A stretch of 64,000 bases of DNA. Origin: Microcyclospora pomicola (taxonomy: Eukaryota > Ascomycota > Dothideomycetes > Capnodiales). Where the stretch lies: the NCBI GenBank assembly GCA_002786065.1, contig NHNY01000001.1, positions 1,178,001 through 1,242,000 on the forward strand, in the 5' to 3' direction. The stretch's first letter is position 1. Each line of letters opens with the position of its first letter. The translations under genes were made by a program, and so were the position numbers. Shown here piece by piece: positions 1-11,820 of this stretch. Below the pieces are notes generated by a model, which had not been told where the DNA came from, did not search any database, and worked only from the letters and a program-made list of their open reading frames with translations.

Positions 1-62
1 CCCCTTATCACTCCTTACTCCGCACCCTAGCAAGCGTCAAATGAAAACGAACGCGTCAAGCA

Positions 63-1664
63 TCAAGGCCGCCAATACTTCCATGCCTCCTTGTCATACT
101 TGCCACCCACCAGCTCCTCGACGCCCTCCCTCCCTTGCGCCATGAGGAACATGTCCTGGTCGATCTCCTCATCGTTGATGACGGCCGGATACAGGACGCC
201 GACGCCATCACCTCCCAGCGTCGTCTCGTACTTCTGGAATCCCTCGCTTTGCAGGTCTTGCTCGAGGGCCCGGAGCGCGTGGTGTGAGTTGGTAGTGCCG
301 TTGGTGGGTCTGGCGAATGCCGCCTCGCCGTTGAGTTGGATGGATGCGGACGCGGCGGCTGCATGAGGTTTCAGCAGTGTGATGGCACATCCGCCACCTC
401 CTGCGCCGGTGAGCTTGGTCCACCCGACCCCGGACTGGTCGACGAGGTATCGCAGTCGTTCGAGTTTGGGATGCGACACACCAAGCGCGGTGAGCAGTCC
501 ATGGTTCACCGACATGAGCTCGCCGAGATGCTGGATGTTATCGGGCGAGGCGGGATCGAAGTCCTCGCTCGTGACGAGGTCGTGCGCAGATCGTACGATT
601 GCGTCGATCGCCTCGAAAATCCCTTCTGCCACTCGCGGATGAGCGGTTTTGAGTGCGCCGACTTTGGCGACCTCGACCGCTGTGGATTTGGGCTGACATG
701 TGTCGACGAGAAGGAGAGGGAGCTCTGGGAAATCGCGTAGGATGGTGACGTCCGGTGGTTTAGTGTAATCTCGTCGCTGGAAAAGGACGGCATGACCATT
801 AGTCGCGACTGTGTTGTCCACTCCGCTGGGGTTGCCGTGGATGAGCATCTCTCCGACGAACGCCCAACGATTGATCCGTTCGAGCTGCTCCTCGGATTCT
901 TTCTTCATCTGATCTGGATGAGGTCCTGCCAGCGCACGACATTGTAGCAGCAACGCAGCCGCGACGCAGACGCTCACACTTGCACTGCTTCCCAAGCCTA
1001 CCCCGACCGGGATCGTCGACCGCAGCGCATAGATGCACGCCGGGCTGTTCGACGATCCCAGCGACAAGAACAGGTACAGGAAGCAACTTGCCGCAGCTTG
1101 GTGGATCTTCCTCTTCTGCGTCTCCTCATGCTCGCTGACATTTGCGATGTTCGGCTGCATCGCCTCGACGAGCTCCGGGTCCAGACTTGTCACAAGATCA
1201 TAGTACTTCTTCCGCCGACTTGAGAATGCCTGCCACGGCAACGCCGTGATGTCCCACGTATGTTCCAGCCCGATGTCCGTGAACCGCAACGTCACCGTCC
1301 GTTTCGACTTGGACAGCGTCGTGCACAGGAGGTAGGAGCGGAGCGAGATGGACGCTGCGATCGCTGGTTTGCCATGCACGACCGCATGCTCGCCGTAGAC
1401 GATCGTCTTGCCTGGCGCCGAAACGATGAATGGTGGTGCCATCGGATTCGACTGTCGCCGTCTCGCGCGCGGCCGGCTCGCAAGCCCATTTGTGCTGGTC
1501 GTGGTGGTGGGAGAGGAGGAGGTGGAGGTGGACGAGGTGCTTTCGGAGCCGGAGTCGTCGTGGATGGGCGACTCGACACTCTCGCCGTGGCCGTTGGTGC
1601 GGCCATTGATCGCGGCGCCATTCGTGTTCAGGCCATTGGTGTGTCCGTTCATCGTCGCGACCAT
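63..1664 (-). CDS. ERG12: Mevalonate kinase
   Basis: Phosphorylates mevalonate with ATP to mevalonate-5-phosphate in the sterol/isoprenoid pathway (cytosol). One uninterrupted 533-residue frame. GHMP-kinase signatures are visible: APGKTIVYGEHAVVHGKP at about 83-100, the ATP-binding PVGVGLGSSASVSV near 220, and the glycine-rich KLTGAGGGGCAITL near the C-terminus. The first ~70 residues are Asn/Gly- and Ser/Thr-rich low complexity. The Met at residue 75 (MAPPF) aligns with the yeast N-terminus, so a start at base 1442 is possible; I kept the longer frame because it is open and the segment before it (RARRRQS) looks familiar from other filamentous fungi, from memory. The upstream 1.7 kb is free of genes. 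It feeds the prenyl donor used by the CDC43 product further along, but the two genes are not adjacent. Confidence 0.95.
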   Translation of the reverse strand: MVATMNGHTNGLNTNGAAINGRTNGHGESVESPIHDDSGSESTSSTSTSSSPTTTTSTNGLASRPRARRRQSNPMAPPFIVSAPGKTIVYGEHAVVHGKPAIAASISLRSYLLCTTLSKSKRTVTLRFTDIGLEHTWDITALPWQAFSSRRKKYYDLVTSLDPELVEAMQPNIANVSEHEETQKRKIHQAAASCFLYLFLSLGSSNSPACIYALRSTIPVGVGLGSSASVSVCVAAALLLQCRALAGPHPDQMKKESEEQLERINRWAFVGEMLIHGNPSGVDNTVATNGHAVLFQRRDYTKPPDVTILRDFPELPLLLVDTCQPKSTAVEVAKVGALKTAHPRVAEGIFEAIDAIVRSAHDLVTSEDFDPASPDNIQHLGELMSVNHGLLTALGVSHPKLERLRYLVDQSGVGWTKLTGAGGGGCAITLLKPHAAAASASIQLNGEAAFARPTNGTTNSHHALRALEQDLQSEGFQKYETTLGGDGVGVLYPAVINDEEIDQDMFLMAQGREGVEELVGGKYDKEAWKYWRP

Positions 1665-2496
1665 CGCCTTGCGGTCTCCCTCTTCACCTAATGCCTTGCC
1701 TTATTGTAGGTAGACAGCTCCTAGGTCTCAAGTCTCAGGCGTGAATGCCGCGTATTCTTCGTGGTTGGTTCCCTCTTCAAGACTCCCAAGAAATCTTTCC
1801 CATCATGATTGTACCATTGCATTCATCCTCTTCGTTGGTTATCGAGTCAATCGTTCGTGATGCGCGATGCTCTTCAGCGACTGTGCATGTGCAAGTATAT
1901 TCAAGCAGGCGTCGACGAACGAATGTTCCTCCTCAAAATCATTCATGTAAAGGTACAGTAGAGGTGTAAGGTATGCCCGCAGTCCAGAAAGATGCGGCGA
2001 TCCAGCCCGGCGGTCATGCAATGCACTGACGATTCGATGCAGCGCGGTCCAGTTTTATTATTACTGTACCTAGTTCACTATAAGCTACCTAGCCCTCCCC
2101 GGCACGGCGGATGGATTTTATGGTTCGATATTCTGTTCTGGCGTGCTTGCTTTCGTGTTAGCGTGTAGTGTGATGTTCTAAAGGAGCGCGTGCAGTGCGC
2201 GTCATCGCGTGGGAGATATTAATTGCACATCCTCCACCAATCCACCAAAGTCCAAGGGGTGAGTTTTCAAGGTAGGTAACGTCCTGTGTACAGTGGAGAC
2301 AGTGGAGATGAGTTTTGATCATCCACTCCGCATACGATGTCAAGATCTAGGTAGCGAAATGGGACGATGGATTGCGATGCACTAGACCCAGTGAGCAGCA
2401 ACGAGGGCATTCTGGGGCCATTTCCTGACTACAAAAAGCTGACCAGGGTACCGTATGCAGAGAGATTTCGGATAACGAATGTACGGGATGAATAGC

Positions 2497-2520
2497 TGTA
2501 GACTGTAGACTGTAGACTGA
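2497..2520. repeat. Heptamer tandem repeat (CTGTAGA)n
   Basis: About three and a half head-to-tail copies of CTGTAGA in the ERG12 upstream region. Seen directly; no function known. Confidence 0.8.
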
Positions 2521-2614
2521 AGAATGTATATGTGCATGGTGATATTGATATTGTGGTCCCTTTACATTGCTCCATGTTTGCCTCACTGCAGACTCTATCA
2601 CTGTGGTGAGGATG

Positions 2615-2652
2615 TACCTACATGTAGGTAAGGTACCTAGGTAGGTACCTTA
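2615..2652. repeat. Palindrome cluster (TACCTACATGTAGGTA and AGGTACCT units)
   Basis: A perfect 16-bp palindrome TACCTACATGTAGGTA is followed at once by AGGTACCT, CCTAGG and a second AGGTACCT. The block could form a hairpin or hold overlapping protein-binding dyads. Similar CCTAGGTA-rich runs are scattered in many ascomycete genomes (recalled, not checked). Confidence 0.7.
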
Positions 2653-3383
2653 GGTGATGGATACGTATCTCATCCCGGCGAGGAGAGTTCGCTCAAGACC
2701 ACATGCCATCCACCCCGCCCCTCTATCTCTTCCGATAGAACTACAGACGAGACGAAGTGGCATGGCAATGCTGAATCAAGCGGGAAATCGCAAGGGCCGG
2801 TTTAGATTGGCACCTTATGGTACGAGCATTGCTAAGGTATCTAGAAAACCTACCGTAGGCGAGCAAGCAGGAACAGCTTCGTGACAGCGTCCCATTGGCT
2901 TCACGCAGCATCCGGTGCCATTTTGGCATTTTCCAGTGCGGAGGGTAGCGATGCCATCGACCCATTCGCCCATTTGCCCGGCTTTCCTTCTCCTGTTCCT
3001 CTCATATCTCTCATTCTCTCCCAATTCTCGAGAGATACATGTAGCTTGCTTCTTCGTACATAAGGGGTTGGCCGCAAAAGTATGCATTTGCGGGATTTGA
3101 TGACAGTAAACGATCGTGCGCGGCGCTTCATAGCGTGATAAATGGTATCATTTCATGGACTCTTTTCTCGCCAGTTCGGAGCTCTCCCTTTGTGCTTTTC
3201 CCCTTCCTCGCTTTCTCAAATGCGCTCTCCTTTCTACGCCTGTGCCGAGGGAGTTCCCTCGTCGCCTTTCCTGCTGCGTTCATTTCTTGCGGCCCAAGTA
3301 TGGTTCCTTGGAGATGGAGAGAAAAGATAGAGGTACAGTATGCATCCAACCAACCAAACAACTGACCGGTCACACCTGTCAAA

Positions 3384-5390
3384 TCAATACCGCTGGTTCA
3401 TGTCACTGCTATAACTGCCAGCATTGGACATCTGCCCTTTGAGCGAGATGACCTCCTCCTGCAACCGGCTGATGCGCAGCTCGTACTCGTCTTGCATCCG
3501 GCTGAATCGTTGCTCCAGCGTGCGCACGTAGGCCCAGATGTCGCCGCCGTCTTGGCCCACGATGTCGCGCATGCTGCCGCCCGAGGATCGTCCGTGACTC
3601 GAGAGACTGCTAGGATTTGATCCATGTGCAGCATTTTGAGTCGAGGTCGGCGCGGCTTGCTGGTGATGGAGCATGCTGGAGCCGTGGGTGCCGGTCAAGG
3701 CGGATGGCTGCAGGCCGGGCCGACCGGAGAGTGGATTTGAGTGCTGTAGGGGAGGAAGGACGGAAGGATGTTGCTGAGTAGAGCCGAATGTCGGCGTGGA
3801 CTGTGGCGGCGTCCGGCCACCTGTCCCGCGCCCAAAGTGCGTTTGCTGGAACTGCGTCGTGAGACTCGGTGATCGATTGCGCATGCTACTCATAGATGCG
3901 TCTCCCACGCTCAGTCGATGTTGCTCCGGTGGCTGGCCGGGCGATAACGGCTTCGGCGACTCGATCATATTTGAATGATTCAACACCTGACCCGGATTGC
4001 CGTAATGTACGGAGCTCATCGACGATCCTGCAGTCGTAGGGTCTGGATAGCCCGACATTTCGCGTGGCGAGGCGATGTTGCCTTGTCCCGGATGTAGATT
4101 GCTTTGTGGTGGTCCCATGCTACTGATGCTTGACCCGTGAGGACGAGACTGCGTTGATCCAGGATATGTGCTGGAATGCTGCCGGTAGACCTCTCTGGCC
4201 GAATCATGTGGCGTCTCGAGATGCGCCCGCTTGCGACTGGGTTCACTCACTCGCCGACCATGGCCATCCTCCTCGTCGTCCTCATCACCCCCGTAATCGA
4301 CTCCCTCAATGTGCTCCGACCCGTCACCATTATAGTCCTCGTCACCGGGAAAGCTGGATCGCCGGCCTGCACAGCCTCCAGGTCCCTTGTTATGACGCGC
4401 TAGCGCATCGCCACGTGCGAATCGCCGGCCGCATTTATCGCAGGTGTGCGGTCGTTCGCCGGTGTGCAGCTTGCTATGGCGTTTGAGATCGTGTAGCCGT
4501 CGAAAGCGCGCCTGACAGGTCGAGCACACATACGGTTTCTCTTGGCTATGCGTCAGAAGATGACTCTTGAGATTGTGATGTCGCGTGAAGTCAGTCGAGC
4601 AGTATGGGCATTTGTGTCTCTTGTTGGACGCGGGAGATTTGGGACTATCTTGACCATAACCAGGAAGGCTCATACCTCTGGACGGCCCACTCGCGTGGGA
4701 CGGATCTGCTTGTAGAGGACCTGGATATGAAAAGGCCTTGTTACCATCATCCGCTGATACCCCAAGGTGTCCATTGTTCCCAGGGTAGCCCGCACCTTCG
4801 CCTCTTTGCGCTGAATCTGCTGAGTTGATGTGTGCGACTGGATCCGATGGGGCGCCAGCTGTCGCCGTCATCGCGGTCCCGGGGCCATCACTCTCCAGGG
4901 TGCCAAAACTGGTCAGGCTGGTCGGACTCGCTTGGAGAGGCTCGTCGGATGTGATGGTCGGGACCGTGATCCGCTCCGCCACTTTGCGCACCGGTTCGCT
5001 GGGTGTGTCTGGTTGTGGTGCGTCGGAGGGTCTGCTCTGAGCAACACCGCCCAGCAACGTCTGCATGGCCTCGGCCTGTGGATTCGGACTGGTCTGCCTC
5101 ACCTCGTCCGCCGCCCGTTGTTTGTTCCGTCGTTTCAGATCGGCCATGGCAGCCTGGCCGGTCAGTTGCAGCGCCGCTGCTCCCGGCGAGATCTCTTTCG
5201 CCGACTTGACGGACAAATGTGCCGCGGGCGGGTCGAAGCTCTTCACCGACGTGGTCGGCGGAAGATGCGCGTCGTCGGCGACAACGTTGATGATTGGAGC
5301 TCCCGGCGCCGGCGATCGTATGCGCGGCCCTGGGTCGAGGGGAGGGAAAGGCTCGGTACGTGGTGAGGTCGCGCGTGCTGTGTCGGCCAT
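3384..5390 (-). CDS. C2H2 zinc-finger transcription factor with C-terminal coiled coil
   Basis: Single-exon frame of 668 residues, probably a nuclear DNA-binding regulator. Three tandem fingers lie at about 258-340: CPYCSTDF..HHNLKSHLLTH, CSTCQARF..LHDLKRHSKLH, and CDKCGRRF..GDALARHNKGPGGC, the last with Cys replacing the final His (C2HC). Finger order and linkers (SQEKPY, TGERPH) resemble the Crz1/Azf1-like fungal group, but the match is not specific enough to name a gene. The flanks are long, Pro/Ser/Gln-rich and disordered. The last ~50 residues (LEQRFSRMQDEYELRISRLQ) look like a short coiled coil that could dimerise. The 3.6 kb upstream lacks a convincing gene, as is common for regulators with long control regions. 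Confidence 0.85.
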   Translation of the reverse strand: MADTARATSPRTEPFPPLDPGPRIRSPAPGAPIINVVADDAHLPPTTSVKSFDPPAAHLSVKSAKEISPGAAALQLTGQAAMADLKRRNKQRAADEVRQTSPNPQAEAMQTLLGGVAQSRPSDAPQPDTPSEPVRKVAERITVPTITSDEPLQASPTSLTSFGTLESDGPGTAMTATAGAPSDPVAHINSADSAQRGEGAGYPGNNGHLGVSADDGNKAFSYPGPLQADPSHASGPSRGMSLPGYGQDSPKSPASNKRHKCPYCSTDFTRHHNLKSHLLTHSQEKPYVCSTCQARFRRLHDLKRHSKLHTGERPHTCDKCGRRFARGDALARHNKGPGGCAGRRSSFPGDEDYNGDGSEHIEGVDYGGDEDDEEDGHGRRVSEPSRKRAHLETPHDSAREVYRQHSSTYPGSTQSRPHGSSISSMGPPQSNLHPGQGNIASPREMSGYPDPTTAGSSMSSVHYGNPGQVLNHSNMIESPKPLSPGQPPEQHRLSVGDASMSSMRNRSPSLTTQFQQTHFGRGTGGRTPPQSTPTFGSTQQHPSVLPPLQHSNPLSGRPGLQPSALTGTHGSSMLHHQQAAPTSTQNAAHGSNPSSLSSHGRSSGGSMRDIVGQDGGDIWAYVRTLEQRFSRMQDEYELRISRLQEEVISLKGQMSNAGSYSSDMNQRY

Positions 5391-8300
5391 GAGGCTAGAT
5401 GCGCATTGATGTCGCTACACGTGGACGACGGAGATGGAGGCGGCAATCTAGAGCGACGCGGTCATGTCAGCCCATGGTGACAATGTGAATCTGCTGCCGC
5501 AACGCGATGCTCACACCCGCCGTAGATTGTATGATGGTGCGAACGAGTGCGGCAGTGTAGCCGTGGGTGATGGCGTCGCGAGCTGTGTCCAGGTATTATT
5601 ATCGCGTGCACCGCCACAAGCTCGACAGACACGGTAGAGGGATGGAGCGAAGCAGGTGAGAAGTGGGAGAGATAGAGCCACCTACAGTAACTTAGTACCG
5701 GCGCGACCTGGGGAACGGAGCCACGCTATGATGGCGATTCTGGTAATCAAGGGCAGTAGTATACAACGTATAGAGGACGATATGCGATCATGCAATGCGA
5801 TGCGATGCGATGCGATGCGTCCACACACACACACGTCCGGGCGAGTCTGGCGATCCACTCACGCACCGCACTCGGGCATCATGGACGACAGCGCTCGGGC
5901 GGCGATGGATGTTGATGAGCGAAACGCCACCGTGGAGCAAAAGCGTCGTGGATGAGCCGGACGATCAGACGAGCTCAGGCGATCGGGTGCGGCGCGAGTC
6001 GATCGCCGGCGACAAGTATGATTCGGAGGGGATGGAGGGCGTCGTCGTGGCTGGATGGTGGAAAAGAGGCTGAGAGGGCGCGAGGAGATGATGGCATGCG
6101 TGGCGTGGATGGGGATGATTTGATAGAGCCAAGCATGATTTGGCAGCATAGAGATTGCAGACCACCGAGACGTGTGGGCTGACGATGCTACACACACGAC
6201 ATCTACCACTCCCTGACTACCTTACAGTACTCGCGTCTGAAGATCCAGACAGAGAGTGGCCACGATGGTGATGCGGATTGCTGATGATCAACCTAACCTG
6301 GCCATCGACTTCCATCGACCATCGATCATCTCATCACGTCCGGCAGCATGATTGACCTCTCTGAATCCAAGTACTGGCCCGTGGTGATGGGATGACGACC
6401 ACCCTACAGACCCTCGACCGGGACGACTATACTCAACACATTCAGAATTGGTCACAATTTTGACCGGCCGCAGTCCAGGCCGCTCGTCAAACTGCTGTAT
6501 CAATCATCCTGCGCCAGGGCGACGGTGTGGTAGAGACATGAAGAAACAATATAGCATTCACATATCATCCATCCGTGTGGCGCGGCCACCGACGTGCCGA
6601 GCAGGAAAGAGGATTCTCGGAGATTTCTGGCCCTCCGCGCTGGGAGCTGCGCCTCTTTCCGACTAAGTTACTGTACTTCGTACCAGAACAGGTTTGTTGA
6701 ACTCTCTGCTCGTCAGCACTCCAGTCGCTGGGGTTCGTCTTGCCTTGGCAGCCTCGCGTACTGTCCAGTCCTGTACGATCCTCCACTCCTGCTCTCACTC
6801 AGCGCATCACATCGACGATCAACTCTGAAAGGGCATCGCGCCACTTGGCCACCTATACCAGCTCGTCGGGACCTGCGCATCCTCGATCCATGAGTCCGCC
6901 GAAACCAGGTCACGGTCCGCGACGTCATGCTCTTCGCGGCTCAGGGCCCAGGTGGCTGGGCAGATTCGATGCCCGGGATGAGATCTGAGATCCGGTTGGT
7001 TGGGATGGATGGGTTCCAGGACGGAATATCATCCTGGCCCAAATACATAGACCTTCAACGTCACTGCGATTTCTCGCTTGCCCTGGTCACTCGAGATTCG
7101 CTACGCCTGTTTATGCCTGCTCATTCGTGCATCGAGCAGGGATCTTTGCAGGCTTTCCGGTCTTGGCGTGGCTGAGACTCTATCTGTGGCCCGCGGGTCG
7201 CTTCGAGATCGGGGTTTGCCCTCTTGCGTCTGGTCCATAGCGAGGATACGTCAGGCAAATTACGAACAGCAATCTTCAGATTGTACTCCGTACGTACCAA
7301 TAGAGATGCATGGTATGCTATCCTGATCATCTTCATGATGGTCTGCAGTTCCAGACACGGCTGCATCGTCCAGCACACTACTGCGTCTGTAGAATAGTGC
7401 ATTCGCTCTACACGAGTGGCGTCAGGGCATTTTCCTCATTCGAGTATGGGTGTGCAACCGTAGCTCGCTGGTCCGTCATAGTTTCGTCAAAGCAACGGTG
7501 CGCCTCACGCTTGGAAGATTCCGGCAACTCAATCCCCTGGACGCGCTGACTGATCATGCGTCTTCACTCGTGTCGGTTGCTTCCATACCGACGCGACCAG
7601 ATCGTTTTGTACTGTAACATACACGAACAATATGATTGTAAGCGTCCGTCATCTTTCACGCCTCTGGCTCCGGATCGGATACCTCACCCAGTCCTCACCT
7701 CCGGCACAACGATAACGGAGTCCATGTCCCACTCACAAGCACGATCTAGCAAGGTTCACTCCACCCCTGTGCTCTCCACGTATGTTGCATGCACACGTCT
7801 CGATACGAGTGGTGGAGCAAGGTTTCAACTTGGCAGAGTGGGCCCTTTCCTACCGTGCAGATCGTCCAAAGATACACTTTGCATCTGCGATGTCCGATCT
7901 TATCATCGTCCCGGAGCAGCACTAATAAATAGGGAGAACTGTATATCGTGCGCGAGCCACGTCCGACACCCGGTCGGATGTGAGGCGCAAACATCATACC
8001 GGTCTTGCTGTACGGTCTACTGTATGTACCAGACAAGATCGGACCCAGTGACCATCCAGCACGGCTGATGGAAGTCCACCGCCACTTATCTGAGCCATGC
8101 TGGCCTATATCGTACCTGACTTGACTCTTCCAGCCTCATGACAGCCACGACAGCCTGAAGTATAGACGCCTCAACGAGTCGCAGCCCCACCAAGTCCACC
8201 ATGGAAGTCCCTAGTCCCAGGCACAAGCGCCGTCGCAGGTAAATTCCGTGTCTCCACGAAGCCTCCACTGTGGCTGTCCTGCGTCTCAGTCTCTGCCGGA

Positions 8301-8986
8301 CAGGATCTAGACCTGTGCCACATGCAGCCGAGTCTACCTACCTTATGTATCCCTGCACCCTTGGTCTATATATCAGATTCGACCATTGCTGAGCGCCCGT
8401 ACATATCCTGTCCATCTCGCCGAGAACACGGACTACCTGATCGTTGAGGCAATTCATTTGGAATTGCCATTTGCCTCCAAGCCGACGATATGACTAGACA
8501 TGCATCATCTGTTCCGGACATGGACTCCGTGTCCCAATGGTGAGGAATGTTGTGGTACTGTAGCGATGATCATGAAAAGTGATTCACTACCTAATGTTCT
8601 ATATCTGGTGAAGGTGATGGAGACACCCAGGAAGGGCTTCGTTTCTACCTGCTCGTAACCATATCAAAGATGGATGGGTCTCCGACCACAGTGTTGCTCG
8701 TGCCAAGCGTACATGTATGCTGGGACCATGTAAAACATCCCAGCTCATGCATACAATGTATTGACGCGATTGGTCGTATGGACATCTTGGATGCGTGGGT
8801 TGCATGTGATGGGTTTAATCTGGTTGCAGGGGCACGTGCTGGACTGCTGACACCCTGGATATCTGAGTTGTGCTAACTCGTTGCTTGGGCACATCGTACA
8901 TCACATGGAGTTTTGCTTTTCGCAGTCGAACTGGTTGATATGTTTATCGGTGTCACATCAAGGGGTTTGCCACGCATGTGGATAAT
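5391..8986. other. Long (3.6 kb) intergenic region upstream of zinc-finger gene
   Basis: Between the zinc-finger gene start and the 3' end of the BEM46-like gene. It holds an ATGCG pentamer array and a CA dinucleotide run (listed separately). The longest frame (7556-8068, 170 codons) has no family resemblance and no good start context. A small acidic frame near 5881-6073 would need a frame change and is not called. Likely a large control region and/or long leader. Confidence 0.5.
5795..5834. repeat. Microsatellites: (ATGCG)5 and (CA)n
   Basis: Five perfect copies of ATGCG (5795-5819) are followed within a few bases by a CA run (about 5822-5834). They lie about 400 bp upstream of the zinc-finger gene start. 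Confidence 0.9.
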
Positions 8987-10063
8987 CTAGAGGATATATT
9001 TCGCGATGAACTGGTCTATGTGGCCGAAATAACCCGGCTCGGCCACGGAGCTATTATGGTCACCATTGGGCAGCTCCTTCCACACCAGCGACTTGGACTT
9101 GGCCAGTTTGAAAAGCTGTTTCATATGGCTGGGTCTGTTACATCTCGTTAGTATATGCTATAGCAATTCATGGAAGCAGGGAGTGCTCAGGACTTACGGC
9201 ACAATCTCGTCCTTCAGACCACTGAGGAACAAGATGGGAATGTCGGTGATCTGCCCAATCATCGCCTCACTGCGCCAGTACTCGTGGCATAGCGGCGTCA
9301 GCAGTCTCGCCAGGGGCAGCACATTCGGGATCATCTTCGCGATCGACAGGAATGTGTTCTCCAGCATCAGGCCGTGGATGTCGCCGGTGCTCTTGTTCTT
9401 CGCTACGAGGTCGATGCTCACCGCGCCCCCCAGACTCTGCCCGTACACCACGATCCGGTTGCCTTTGAGATCCTCCCGCTGACGCAAGTAATCTAGCCCG
9501 GCCTGCGCATCAATCGCCAGCCCTTTCTCATTCGGGGTCCCGGTCGACAAGCCGTAGCCACGGTACTCGAGCATGAGCGTCGTACACTGCAGGTCTCGCG
9601 AAAGCACGTGCGCGATAGGGAGTCGGTGCCCGACGTTTCCTGCATTCCCGTGGAAGCTGAGGATCGTCACGGGCCGTGCCTGCGATCTGTTCACGGGCTT
9701 GATCAGGTAGGCGTGCAATGTTTCACCATCGGGAGTTGGAATGGACAGCGATTCGCACTCAGAAGCTTCGATTCCGAATTGCTTAGGGTGCGGCACTTCG
9801 GTGCGTGAGCCCACGGGCACATTGCGAGGGTAGATGAGTTCACTGCGAAGTCGTTAGACTCTTCACGTATCGTGTCTAGAGATATGGGGAGATTGGTACT
9901 TTTGGAAGTAGTAGATGGCACCGCCTGCAACGCTGACCAGGCCGGTGCCAAGATAAAATGGGTATTTGGCATACTGCCAGAGTGCTGCCATGTTTAACGA
10001 GCTTGCTGAAGAGGAGGTTGTTATTGTAGTGGCTTTGGAAGCATCGTCGGATTCTGATACCAT
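8987..10063 (-). CDS. bem46: Bem46-family alpha/beta hydrolase (membrane-anchored)
   Basis: Three exons: 10063-9900, 9842-9198, 9134-8987 (318 residues). Introns start GTACCA and GTAAGT and end CAG. Joining them restores the family segment FQNELIYPRNVPVGSR and a C-terminal stretch containing SHMKQLFKLAKSKSLVWKEL. A hydrophobic segment near residues 30-52 should anchor the protein in the ER or plasma membrane. Catalytic triad: Ser in GQSLGG, Asp in LSGLKDEIVP, His in NGDHNS; HGNAGNVGHR is the oxyanion region. Bem46 homologues (ABHD13-like) are linked to cell polarity and germination; the natural substrate is unknown. The gene is divergent from CDC43 with 237 bp between start codons. Confidence 0.9.
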
Positions 10064-10300
10064 GAGGCTATGTGCAATCGGTCACGCGATAAAGATGACC
10101 TCGCCACTTGGTTGATATTCAATGCCTGAAGTGAAGTCGACAGCCACGATCTACATACTTCTGCGTGCCAAGCCTTGACTACTACGCCACTTCACGCTGG
10201 TACCACTTTCTCACTATAAATCGTATAACTTTCCGGTGTATCCCAAGAACTGGTAGAAATATCCGTTCCTGTAGAACTGTGTTCTCAGAAAGGAGAAGTC

Positions 10301-11704
10301 ATGGTTCTGATCACTGAAGCCGCCGTTGACGAAGCCGAGCCTGTCCTCGAAAAGGTCAGCTTCAGATCCAACATTGCTTGCTCATCATTCACTGACGGTC
10401 ATCAGGCACGCCACATCAAATACTGGGCAAGATGTCTCAAAACATATCTACCCTCCCAATACACAAGCAACGACAGCAATCGCATGTACTTGGCCTTTCT
10501 CATAGTCTCTGCGGCGGATCTGCTGGATTCCCTCACGACCAATTCTACGACAGATGAGCGACAAGACTACATCAACTGGGTCTACCATTGTCAACACCCA
10601 CAAGGTGGGTTTCGGATGTGGCCTGGCACCGACTTTGGCGAACGAGCAGACGACCTCAACGCTCGTTGGGATCCGGCCAACGTGCCGGCCACGTATTTTG
10701 CCCTTGCGATATTGCTGATCTTGGGCGACGATCTCCAACGTGTACATCGAGCAGCAACCTTGTCCTGGATCGGCAAGATGCAACGTGAGGACGGATCGTT
10801 TGGTGAGACCATCATGAACAGCAACATCGAAGGCGGGCAAGATCCTAGATTCGCGTATTGTGCCACAGGCATTCGGTATATCCTGCGCGGTCCTAGTGTT
10901 GGTCCTCTCACCGTCGATGGCACGGTGATCAAGGATATCGATATCGACGGTCTCACTCGCTGCATTCAGGCGGCTGAAGTAGGTACTCTGGCAAACCATG
11001 TCACCCCGCCATCTACCAGATAGTACTGATACTTCGATTAGTCGTTTGATGGAGGTATCGCCGATGCCCCATATCATGAGCCCCATGCCGGCTACACGTT
11101 CTGTTCGCTAGGAGCTCTCGCCTTCACAGGTCGATTGAGGACGAGCCATGCAGAGCAGGAAGCGGTGGTCGCACCATTAGATCTAAACGCTACTCTGCGC
11201 TGGCTCGTTGCACGACAGACCACTCTATTAGACCCAGATGGCGCAATGGATACTGAATTTGCAGTTTCAAAGTCAGATTCTGATATTGATACCGCACCTC
11301 TGGGAAGCTCTTCGATGGAGCGCGTACACCAAAGTCCGGACAAATCGGAAGGAATGTCGTTTGTTGAGCCAGATTTGAGTTGTGCCGGCATGAACGGACG
11401 CACCAACAAGGTCGCCGACACGTGCTATGGCTTTTGGGTCGGCGCCTCTCTTCACATACTTGATCAGCCATCGCTATACGATCAAAAGGCCTTGCAAAGG
11501 TACCTTCTGGAGAAGACGCAGCATCCGATCTTGGGTGGCTTCGGTAAATTTCCAGGTGATCTGCCTGATATATACCACAGCTACCTTGGTCTTGCTGCGT
11601 TGAGTCTTGCAGGCAGCGATCAGATCAAACAATTGGACGGTGGGATGTGTCTGAGTACGTCTGCCCGCAACAGGCTATCAACACTCTGGAAGCAGTGGGA
11701 ATAA
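10301..11704 (+). CDS. CDC43: Protein geranylgeranyltransferase type I, beta subunit
   Basis: Three exons: 10301-10354, 10406-10978, 11042-11704 (429 residues). Introns begin GTCAGC and GTAGGT and end CAG and TAG. The product adds C20 prenyl groups to CaaX proteins such as Rho/Cdc42, together with the shared alpha subunit. Prenyltransferase beta-barrel repeats are visible: HCQHPQGGFRMWPGTDFGE, KMQREDGSFGE, SFDGGIADAPYHEPHAGYTF, and the C-terminal TCYGFWVGASLHIL. Expected zinc ligands: Asp in SFDGG..., Cys in TCYGFW, His in YHSYLGLAALSL. The GGTase-I assignment rather than farnesyl- or Rab-GGTase is by overall sequence and is fairly but not completely sure. Its stop is 116 bp from the stop of the convergent dioxygenase gene. 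Confidence 0.85.
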
Positions 11705-11820
11705 TGGAGAGCGAATGGTGTCCTTGATGTCTGCATGAATATACTGTGGTACATTTCAGGCAACTCTATTCGTCTCAGCTTTCTAGAAGAAAGATGCCAG
11801 CCATGGTGTTGCGTCTAAGA

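Larger units (their letters stand above)
1665..3383. other. Intergenic region upstream of ERG12
   Basis: Between the ERG12 start and the 3' end of the zinc-finger gene. It holds a heptamer tandem repeat (about 2497-2520) and a cluster of palindromes (2615-2652), both listed separately. Small frames here (up to 95 codons) have no recognisable product. It presumably contains the ERG12 promoter. Confidence 0.6.

Noticed and set aside
5881-6073. Small acidic frames (MDDSARAAMDVDE and a neighbouring frame)
   Set aside because: Would need an unsupported frame change; no splice sites or family resemblance.
7556-8068. 170-codon plus-strand frame in the long intergenic gap
   Set aside because: No domain, no bias in codon use, and no homology-like blocks; probably chance.
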